From: Aphrocallistes beatrix
Lineage: Eukaryota > Porifera > Hexactinellida > Sceptrulophora > Aphrocallistidae
Length of the DNA: 64,000 nucleotides
Reading direction: 5' to 3'
NCBI GenBank assembly: GCA_963281255.1
Contig: OY725503.1
Span: 3,658,001 to 3,722,000 of the forward strand
Below the pieces are notes generated by a model, which was not told the DNA's origin, did no database searches, and saw nothing but the letters and a program-made list of their open reading frames with translations. The position numbers and the translations under genes are program-made. Shown piece by piece: positions 1 to 7,991 of the stretch; position 1 is the stretch's first letter, and each line of letters starts with the position of its first letter.

Positions 1-84
1 TTAGTGGCAGATAAATAGCAAATAGTATATAATGCAATTAATGGAATCACTCTAAGGGGACTCATCCTAATAACAAAATTAGGA

Positions 85-130
85 GATTAATAATTTCCAA
101 TGTCAAAGTTGCATTTGGATCAAACGTATG
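85..130 (-). pseudogene. Possible relic of a PCMT 3' end
   Basis: About 40 bases here match, at roughly 80% by eye, the last codons and 3' flank of the PCMT1-like gene at 10935-10975. Both share the block AAAATTAGG, then GAT, then ATTTCCAA, GTC and TTGC in the same order and spacing. In the intact locus this sequence lies just beyond the 5' end of a USP gene. Its presence left of the first USP copy suggests the duplicated unit was USP plus a piece of PCMT, and that the array continues left of the window. The match is short, so this is tentative. Confidence 0.35.
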
Positions 131-290
131 CTGGATCGAGATGGTTAAACCATTAACAAGAGCAACATTATTAATTAATACAAATAGACGTACACCACAA
201 AACATTTGTGTTGAACAGTCACAGTAATAAAAATACTAATAAGCCATGCAATCCATGCTAACTATAAAACAAATAAAAAATAATCTATCA
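130..290. repeat. 3' flank duplicated with the USP gene
   Basis: This stretch is nearly repeated at 5815-5973. Shared blocks include AAACCATTAAC, AATACAAATAGACGTACA and CACAAAACATTTGTGTTG, followed by a near-identical run into the stop codon of each USP gene. Both stretches lie directly 3' of a USP gene (copies at 291-1895 and 5974-7548). The duplication that made these two copies therefore included non-coding flank, and it is recent enough for non-coding sequence still to align. Confidence 0.75.
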
Positions 291-1895
291 TCAATGTGTG
301 TCTTTAGTCACAAGAGGCAGTCTCTCGTAGAAGAGTACATAGGCGTGAGAATTTAACACGTGGTGAAGATCGGTTCTAAACCAATGGTCGTCACTAATAA
401 AATACCATTTTTGAAGTGGATCTGTATCCATTGGCTTGTCTGTTGCAGTTGCTCCTTCATCTTGTCCTTCTATTCTGCCAGATTTCGCACTGTCCTTGCT
501 AGGAATTTTAGATGGATTACTCCAATCTGCTATATTAACATAAGCCATGTAATGTCCTTCTACCATCCAACCTGTGTGATCCACTATTCCTCTCAGACCG
601 TACAGGATCTTGTCATCACAATCCTTAAGGACGGACGTGTTTGATACACAGAATGGTGACATGTCTAGGACCAGGGGGAACTTAATATGCTTGTCCACTT
701 TCTGCAGACGGGTTCCCGATTGAGAGAAACGGTTAAGGTGTATGGTGAGGACAGGTGCGAGGGTTTTGATGTGGAATTGCTTAACTGCGCTAGTGTATAT
801 GAGAGCATCATAGTCGATACTATCAGTGTCATCTTTCCTTTCGTCCTTATCTCCATCGGAGTTCGAGTTCGTATCTGAGGCTTTGGGTTGCTTACGAACG
901 AGTTGAGGGTTACAAATTTTGCAGACGTAGTCCTTCTCTAGGAATTTAGGCGAGAAAAATCGCATGAGATAGTATTCAAGAGAACCTTCAGGGTAATCTT
1001 CAGGATCATTCAGCCGTTTCAATTCTTTAGATTTGACTGCTCCTTCTTTTTCAGAGTTTGACTCTATTTCACTTTGAGGTTGATTGGAACTAGGAATATT
1101 ATCTTTATTATTAGGGGCATTGACTTCCTCACTTTCTGCTGGTAGAGGGAGTGAAATGTCAAGAAAATCTTCAGTTATATCAAATATAGCACCGCACCCC
1201 AGGCACTTCACTGTATCGATCATTTCCCCACCGAAAGTGTCATCAATAAAAGTACCTGTGAACACGAAAACGTTCTCAAATTCCTTTTTTGTATCTCAAA
1301 AGTTCCTCTCTCCCCTCAGGATAATTTTTAGAATGGGATTATGGTCATTGATATTAAAATGATCAAAAAATGCAGCTTTCAATCGTTTTATTTCCTCGTC
1401 TTTCACTATGTCGATTAACGAACGGAATAGTTCGTGACTATCCTGTTGTGAACCTTTAGAAAACTTTTTACATCTCGCGATTTGATTGTGCACGGCCCTT
1501 GGTGTGATAATTTTTTTCAAAGTTTTCTTGTCATGAGATTTCTCTGTTGCTTCAGGATGAGAGAATGTTTCTATTATCAAATGAAAAAGTTCTTTCGTCA
1601 GTATTCCTGGTTCGGCTTTCTTGCCGGAATAGGAGAATTTTAAAGTCTCTAAATCAGGCTGTTTCTTTGGAACGAGTTTGTACTCAGTACGGGTCATAGT
1701 GTGGAGCAGCTGTTCCCTAAAGGGACGGAGATAGAGCAGGTTCTGTAAAGTGGAGTTGAAGTAGCAAGTACTTCCTAGGTTGGAGAGTCCTAGTATACGC
1801 GGCACACTCTTGATTCTTTTCTCACAATCAAAAAATAGCTTTTCTTCTGAAATATCCTTTTTGTTCCATTTGAAAAATTCAAATAGATTTTCCAT
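291..1895 (-). pseudogene. Broken USP16/45-type deubiquitinase (array copy 1)
   Basis: A ubiquitin-specific protease copy closely related to the one at 5974-7548. Translation starts at 1895 (MENLFEFF) and reaches the Cys box (NLGSTCYFNS, Cys about residue 44) and the QQDSHELF block. It then meets an in-frame TGA at 1296-1298. Beyond the stop the same frame resumes with the zinc-ribbon cysteines (KCLGCG, CKICNP) and the His box (VEGHYMAYV). Alignment to the paralogue shows one base lost in an A-run near 1325 and one gained in the A-run near 1287, so about 14 codons are out of frame. Either this is a young pseudogene or two homopolymer errors mask an intact gene. It has no N-terminal zinc finger. 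The His box reads HTGWMVEGHY where the sister copy has HTGGMVEGHY. Confidence 0.8.
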
Positions 1896-2106
1896 TATTT
1901 AGTTTACTAGTAATTTAAAATTTAAAATTAATTTTTTTCAGCATAATGATTGCAAGTAAAGTTCATAACTTAATGATACACAGAAAAACTACATTTAATG
2001 ATACATATTTGTACCAATATTTTACTGCTAGTTGAAATCTAAACACTAACGGATTAAATTAGTTATGCAAGCTGTATTACTAACTAAAACTAAAGCTCAA
2101 AATTGG

Positions 2107-4752
2107 CTATAGTACATGTTTAGTCACAAGAGGCAGCCTCTCGTAGAACAGTATGTAGGCTTGAGAGCGGAATACTTGGTTATGATCGGTTCTGGATATA
2201 TGAGAGTCACTAATATAGTACCATTCTTCTGTAGGCATCACGTGTTTATAGAGATGTGAGTCGGGGGAAGGTGTCGGTTGAAATTGTTGTTCGCAGGCGC
2301 AATTTTCTGATGTAAGCATTCTGTTGTCATCATTCTTCTGGGCTGGATCTAGTATATCCATTGACTGTTCTACTGAAGTTCTGTCTTCATTGTTTTTTTC
2401 CGTTGTGCTAGATTTCGCGCTTTTTTTGATAGAAATTATATATGGTACATTCCAATCGGCTATATTAACATATGCTACATAATGTCCAGCTCTTATCCCA
2501 CCCGAGTGATCCACTATTCCTCTCAGACCGTACAGGATCTTATCATCGCAGTCCTTAGGAACGGACGTGTCTGAGACACAGAAATGTGACATGTCCAGGA
2601 CCAGGGGGAAATCAACACGTTTTTTCAGTTTCTGCAGACCATATCCAGTTTGAGAGAAACGCTTGAGGTGTATAGTGAGGACAGGACCGACAGTTTTGAT
2701 GTGGAATTGCTTAACTGCGCTAGTGAATTTGAGAGCATCATAGTCGATACCATCAGTGTCATCATTTTCATCAGAGCTCGCATCTGAGGTCTCGTCCTGA
2801 TTACTAACGAGTTGAGGATTGCAACTGTTGCAGACATATTCCTCCTCTAAGAAAATAGGTGAGAAGAACCGCATGAGATAATACTCGAGAGAGTCTTTCG
2901 GATAATCATTAGCCATACGATTGAGTCTTTTCATTTCTTTAGATTTGACCTTCACTTCTTCTTCAGAATTTGACTCTATTCCACTTTGAGGTAAATTGGA
3001 AATAAGAATATTATATTTTTTACTGTATTCAGGTAAAGGCAACGAAATGTCCAGAAAATCTTCATTTAAATTCAATATGTTCTTACATCCCTCACACTTC
3101 ACAGTACTGAGCATATTCCCACCGAAAGTCTCATCGATAAATGTACCAGTAAACACAAAAATGTTCTCGAATTCACTAGCATACTTCTTCAAGTTCTTTC
3201 TATCCATAGAACAGTTCTTTGATTGAGTTTTATCGTTTTTGATGCTGAAATGTTCCCCAAAAGCTATCTTCAGTCGTTTTATTTCTTCATCCTTCACTAT
3301 GTCGATCATAAAACGGAACAATTCGTGGCTATCCTGTTGTGAACTATCAGAAAACTTTTCATGTTTTTTCGCGATTTCAAATCGCACGGCCCTAGGTTCG
3401 ACGATTTTTTTTCTAATCTTTTCGCCCAAAGTTCCCTTCATAGCTTCAGATTGGTAGACAGTTTTTTGTATCAGATTGAAAAGTTCCTTTGTCAGTTGTC
3501 CAGGTTCGGCTTTCTTGTCAGAGGCAAATTCGATAGTTTCTAGTTCAGGATGTTTCTTAGGAACGAGTTTGTACTTAGTACGAGTCATTGTGTAAGACAG
3601 CCGTTCTCTAAAAGGACGGAGATAGAGCAGATTCTGTAGAACAGAGTTGAAGTAACAAGTGTTCCCTAGATTGTAGAGTCCGATTACATGCATACTCTTA
3701 GTTCTGTCATTCTTGCAACCTTCAGATCGTTTCCGCTTCTTCTGACTTTCAGCAGCAGCATCTTTAGTTTCGCAAGTTGTGGACTCTGAATTATGCTTGC
3801 GCTTTTTACCAGATTTATTAATAGGATAAGAGTGGTTTAAAAACTCTGTCTGTTCTGTTAATTCATCAACTTCAATAGTTGACGTAGTCAATGGCAGAAC
3901 AGGAGATTTCGAAATTTTTGATTGCTGACATTCTTTTTCCATATTTCGCACTTTAGCAGTTAATTGTTTATTTTCATCATCTTTTTCCTGTATTATTGAT
4001 TCCAATTCTTTCACTTTATTCAAATAAAATACTTCAGGTTTGTCGAAGTGCTTTGATTCAAATGGTTTTTCGTGTTTCGGTAACTCAGATCGTTTGATTA
4101 ACGCCTCACATCCCATTTCCTTATATGGGCATGCTATTAGTGTGTTTGGACATTCTTTTTCAATGTGTGACTTTAATTCTTTTCGAATTACACTTTTCAA
4201 GCATTCGTTAGGACAAACTAAAGGAAATTCTAGGCAGATTTTGTTGTGATTCTCCAATATTTTGTATTGGATTGTAGTTCCACAATATTTACACTCGATA
4301 ATTTGAAGCTGACACTCGTTTTCGCAATGATTTTGTAGTTCAGATCGCTTCAAAAGAACGCCACATGCGTTAGAACAGTTCAGAATGAATTCTTCACACT
4401 CATCCAAGTGTGCATCGATTTCTCCCAGACTTCCTTTCCACACACATCCTCTCTTCATCAGAGGACACTTTACTCTCAATTTGGGGATATTATTTCTTTG
4501 TTTGGTCACCGGAATAAAGTCTTTCCCTTTCCTGCACACTTCACAAACTAATATCTGATTAGGTTCATTTACTAAACAAGCGTTTCGCATTAATCCGAGG
4601 CACTCAACACAAATATAAAAGTCCATTTCGGTTTCGCCCAAATCATTTTCTAGTAAATTCCATTTGTAGCCTCCATACTCATCTTTCCCAATTCCAATCA
4701 GCAGGAGTCGTTCTTTACAATCAATTGTATTGTAAATCTCTCGTCTAGCCAT
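2107..4752 (-). CDS. USP deubiquitinase fused to RING-remnant and TRAF-type zinc fingers
   Basis: An 881-residue intronless ORF. Residues 46-73 hold two Cys pairs (C48/C51 and C70/C73) laid out like the edges of a TRAF RING, but the middle ligands are missing. Residues 96-230 carry repeated Cys/His units typical of TRAF-type zinc fingers (C96, C103, H115, C119; C126, C130, H142, C147; C154, C157, H169, C173; C180, C184, H196, C201; C208, C215, H227). A predicted coiled coil spans about 240-275, then a basic linker. The USP catalytic domain starts near 355 (NLGNTCYFNS, Cys366) and includes QQDSHELF, a zinc ribbon (KCEGC, CNSCNP) and the His box RAGHYVAYV. It should cleave ubiquitin. The TRAF-like half suggests recruitment to a receptor or ligase complex, which is inference. 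The linker resembles that of the ZnF-UBP copy at 7992-10745, so the N-terminus appears to have been swapped. Confidence 0.85.
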   Translation of the reverse strand: MARREIYNTIDCKERLLLIGIGKDEYGGYKWNLLENDLGETEMDFYICVECLGLMRNACLVNEPNQILVCEVCRKGKDFIPVTKQRNNIPKLRVKCPLMKRGCVWKGSLGEIDAHLDECEEFILNCSNACGVLLKRSELQNHCENECQLQIIECKYCGTTIQYKILENHNKICLEFPLVCPNECLKSVIRKELKSHIEKECPNTLIACPYKEMGCEALIKRSELPKHEKPFESKHFDKPEVFYLNKVKELESIIQEKDDENKQLTAKVRNMEKECQQSKISKSPVLPLTTSTIEVDELTEQTEFLNHSYPINKSGKKRKHNSESTTCETKDAAAESQKKRKRSEGCKNDRTKSMHVIGLYNLGNTCYFNSVLQNLLYLRPFRERLSYTMTRTKYKLVPKKHPELETIEFASDKKAEPGQLTKELFNLIQKTVYQSEAMKGTLGEKIRKKIVEPRAVRFEIAKKHEKFSDSSQQDSHELFRFMIDIVKDEEIKRLKIAFGEHFSIKNDKTQSKNCSMDRKNLKKYASEFENIFVFTGTFIDETFGGNMLSTVKCEGCKNILNLNEDFLDISLPLPEYSKKYNILISNLPQSGIESNSEEEVKVKSKEMKRLNRMANDYPKDSLEYYLMRFFSPIFLEEEYVCNSCNPQLVSNQDETSDASSDENDDTDGIDYDALKFTSAVKQFHIKTVGPVLTIHLKRFSQTGYGLQKLKKRVDFPLVLDMSHFCVSDTSVPKDCDDKILYGLRGIVDHSGGIRAGHYVAYVNIADWNVPYIISIKKSAKSSTTEKNNEDRTSVEQSMDILDPAQKNDDNRMLTSENCACEQQFQPTPSPDSHLYKHVMPTEEWYYISDSHISRTDHNQVFRSQAYILFYERLPLVTKHVL

Positions 4753-5169
4753 CTCAAATGTTCATAATAATGATATATCTATCTAACTCAAAATAAAAAT
4801 ATTATATATCTGACTGCAAATGGAAATTTAGTGTAGGGAATCTAAAATATTCATATAAATCTATAAACTTTACTTTACTTTACTTTAACTTGAATATCTA
4901 AGTAAAACCTTCATTTCTGGACAAAATTCGTCAGAAATTAAGTTACAAGTAGGTTATAGATAGGAAATTTCAAGAGTATTGTGCCATTAAAATAAGAAAT
5001 TTATATGTATTTGCTAGATTTGGTACATCATATCATATTTTTCTACGATATACGCAAATGCAAAAGTAAAAATAGTGTTACAAAAAATTTTTCAAAAGAA
5101 TTCCATTTTATTGTGTACCAGTAGTCCCCTTAGGTTTGACTGTTTTATATGTGAAGTTGTTTTATTGTC
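4753..5169. other. Intergenic, no gene seen
   Basis: AT-rich spacer upstream of the TRAF-finger USP gene. A short run of TTTAC repeats lies near 4868-4890. No open frame of convincing length and no recognisable RNA gene was seen. Confidence 0.6.
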
Positions 5170-5600
5170 TCATTTGGCACAAAATTAAGTAAATCATGGC
5201 TATCCTATTGTAAACCTTCAGAAAAAAATATCTGTTTTCCTATTATTTCATTTGTACCACCTTAGGTGAGTCGGAATAGATGTTATTTTTTGTTGTGAAA
5301 TATTCCTGTTATAGGATCCCTTCGTGGCTTCAAACTGGTAGGTACTTGCTCTTAGAAATTTAAATCATTTTATCGTTTTTCTAGACTCGCATTTATTTTC
5401 AGAATTTATGAATGAGTATGTACTCAGTACGGGTTATGGTACAAATCAGATGTTCTTTAAAGGGGCGGAGGTGGAGCAGATTCTGTAGAACAGATTTGAA
5501 CTAACAAGTATTCCCTAGATTGTAGAACCCTGTCATGTGCGTACTCTTAGTTATGCTTCTCATAATCAACAGACTGTTTCCTTTTTACAATTTCTACAAC
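5170..5600 (-). pseudogene. Decayed USP relic in the array
   Basis: Scattered blocks match the Cys-box half of the neighbouring USP genes in the same order. Around 5185-5225 there is a version of the segment encoding SQQDSHEL. Around 5325-5345 there is the segment ending near the SEA(T/M) residues. Around 5415-5560 there is the segment running from TRT-Y through LLYLRP to the NLGNTC region, then GLYN and TKSM. Many indels and stops remove any open frame. The tail near 5555-5585 resembles the linker of the ZnF-UBP copy more than that of the finger-less copies. This is an old, dead fifth member, partly deleted before the sister of copy 1 was inserted. Confidence 0.7.
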
Positions 5601-5973
5601 TCTATATATTTGTAAGCTAGAGACTTCGAATTATTTTTGTTCTTATGAGCAGATTTTTTATAAGAAAAGGAGTTTAGAGATGTCGGTATGCAAAGTATTG
5701 CCTGTTTTTCCTAAATCGGTATCGGATTGTCCTTTCCTTGATTTTGTTTTAGCATTAAGTTTACTAGTTAGTGGCAGATAAATTATTTTCGATAGGGTTA
5801 CTACTACAAAAATATCTTGAGTGGTCAAACCATTAACGAAGAGCACCGATTATTAACTAATACAAATAGACGTACATCACAAAACATTTGTGTTGGAGGT
5901 CACAGAGCAATAAAAATACTAATAAGCTATGCAATCCATGCTAAATATGATACAAATAAAAAATAATCTATCA

Positions 5974-7548
5974 TCAATTTGTGTCTTTAGTCACAAGAGG
6001 CAGTCTCTCGTAGAAGAGTACATAGGCGTGAGAATTTAACACATGGTGATGATCGGTTCTAAACCAATGGTCGTCACTAATAAAATACCATTCTTGAAGT
6101 GGATCTGTATCCATTGGCTCGTCTGTTGCAGTTGTCCCTTCATCATGTCCTCCTATTTTGCTAGATTTCGCACTGTCCTTGCTAGGAATTTTAGATGGCT
6201 TACTCCAATCTGCTATATTAACATAAGCCATGTAATGTCCTTCTACCATCCCACCTGTGTGATCCACTATTCCTCTCAGACCGTACAGGATCTTGTCATC
6301 ACAATCCTTAAGGACGGACGTGTCTGAGATACAGAATGGTGACATGTCTAGGACCAGGGGGAACTTAATATGCTTGTCCACTTTCTGCAGACGGGTTCCC
6401 GATTGAGAGAAACGGTTAAGGTGTATGGTGAGGACAGGTGCGAGGGTTTTGATGTGGAATTGCTTACTGGCATCAGTGAATGTGAGATTATCAAGGTTAA
6501 TACTCTCAATGCTATCCTCCTTTTCGTTTTTATCTCCATCGGAGTCTGAAGGCTTGTCCTGCTTACTAACGAGTCGAGGGTTACAAATTTTGCAGACGTA
6601 GTCCTTCTCTAGGAATTTAGGCGAGAAAAATCGCATGAGATAGTATTCAAGAGAACCTTCAGGGTAATCTTCAGGATCATTCAGTCGTTTCAATTCTTTA
6701 GATTTGACTGCTCCTTCTTTTTCAGAGTTTGACTCTATTTCACTTTGAGGTTGATTGGAACTAGGAATATTATCTTTATTATTAGGGGCATTGACTTCTT
6801 CACTTTCTTCTGGTAGAGGGAGTGAAATGTCAAGAAAATCTTCAGTTATATCAAATATAGTACCGCACCCCAGGCACTTCACTGTATCGATCATTTCCCC
6901 ACCGAAAGTGTCATCAATAAAAGTACCTGTGAACACGAAAACATTATTAAATTCATTTCTGTATCTCAAAAGTTCCTCTTTATTAGCTTCAGGATAGTTT
7001 TTTGATTTGGATTTTCGGCCATTGATGTCAAAATGATCCAAAAATGCAGCTTCCAATCGTTTTATTTCCTCGTCTTTCACCATGTCGATTAACGAACGGA
7101 ACAGTTCATGACTATCCTGTTCTGAACCTATAGAAAACTTTTTATATTTTCTCGCGATTTGATTATGCACGGCCTTTGGTGCGAGAAATTTTGTTTTCTT
7201 GTCATGAGATTTCTCCGTTGGTTCAGACTGAGAGATTGTTTCGTTAATCAAATAAAAAAGTTCTTTCGTCAGTATTCCGGGTTCGGCTTTCTTGCCGGAA
7301 TAGGTGAATGTTAAAGTCCATAAATCAGGTTGTTTCTTTGGAACGAGTTTGTACTCAGTACAGGTCATGGTGCGGAGCAGCTGTTCCTTAAAGGGACGGA
7401 GATAGAGCAGGTTCTGTAAAGTTGAGTTGAAGTAGCAAGTACTTCCTAGGTTGTAGAGTCCTATTATAGGCGGCATACTCTTGATTTTGCTTCTCTTATC
7501 GGTAGGACGTTCTCCTGAAATCTCCTTTTTTTTACTTTGTTTGCTCAT
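5974..7548 (-). CDS. USP16/45-type deubiquitinase catalytic domain (array copy 3)
   Basis: An intact 524-residue ORF consisting almost entirely of a USP catalytic domain. After a short basic leader (MSKQSKKKE) comes the Cys box GLYNLGSTCYFNS with the catalytic Cys at residue 38 and the oxyanion Asn five residues before it. Next come EQDSHELF, the zinc-ribbon pairs (KCLGCG and CKICNP) and the His box GGMVEGHYMAYV. It ends in the C-terminal strand AYVLFYERLPL. Compared with human USP16/45 (about 815-823 residues) it lacks the ZnF-UBP domain and most of the catalytic-domain insertion. It is the closest sister of the broken copy at 291-1895, with duplicated flanks on both sides. The predicted role is ubiquitin removal; substrates are unknown. 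Without ZnF-UBP it should not sense free ubiquitin C-termini. Confidence 0.9.
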   Translation of the reverse strand: MSKQSKKKEISGERPTDKRSKIKSMPPIIGLYNLGSTCYFNSTLQNLLYLRPFKEQLLRTMTCTEYKLVPKKQPDLWTLTFTYSGKKAEPGILTKELFYLINETISQSEPTEKSHDKKTKFLAPKAVHNQIARKYKKFSIGSEQDSHELFRSLIDMVKDEEIKRLEAAFLDHFDINGRKSKSKNYPEANKEELLRYRNEFNNVFVFTGTFIDDTFGGEMIDTVKCLGCGTIFDITEDFLDISLPLPEESEEVNAPNNKDNIPSSNQPQSEIESNSEKEGAVKSKELKRLNDPEDYPEGSLEYYLMRFFSPKFLEKDYVCKICNPRLVSKQDKPSDSDGDKNEKEDSIESINLDNLTFTDASKQFHIKTLAPVLTIHLNRFSQSGTRLQKVDKHIKFPLVLDMSPFCISDTSVLKDCDDKILYGLRGIVDHTGGMVEGHYMAYVNIADWSKPSKIPSKDSAKSSKIGGHDEGTTATDEPMDTDPLQEWYFISDDHWFRTDHHHVLNSHAYVLFYERLPLVTKDTN

Positions 7549-7991
7549 TATTAAGTCTACTACTACGTACGTAGTTAGTTATAAGCTAAACGATATTCAG
7601 TTAATTGTTGCAAAAATATCTTAATGATACACATAAACTTATAGAAAATTATATTTAATGATATGTACACCAATATTTTCACTGAAAATTGAAGTTGAAG
7701 CCGAAATTTTACAACATTTTCCATCTCAAAATTATTTTCCCGCTCATCAACGTAGTTATTCCTCTCCGTAATTTACTTTCAACATCCGTAATAGTGATTC
7801 CTCGCTCTACACTTATAAAAGAATCTCAAGATTTCAAATTTATGTTAGATTAATTGCTAAACAATTAATCAACATGAACACATTGTAAACCATTCTCACG
7901 TTGCAGTTACAGAACAATATAACACTACCGGATTAACTAATAGACTTAGCCATGCAAACTTTTGCTAACTATAATACAAGTTTAAAATTAA
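7549..7991. other. Intergenic, partly duplicated
   Basis: Spacer between two USP genes. The part at about 7600-7690 aligns with sequence upstream of copy 1 near 1960-2030 (shared TTAATGATACACA, ATTTAATGATA and ACCAATATTTT), so the duplication included 5' flank as well. No other gene seen. Confidence 0.6.
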
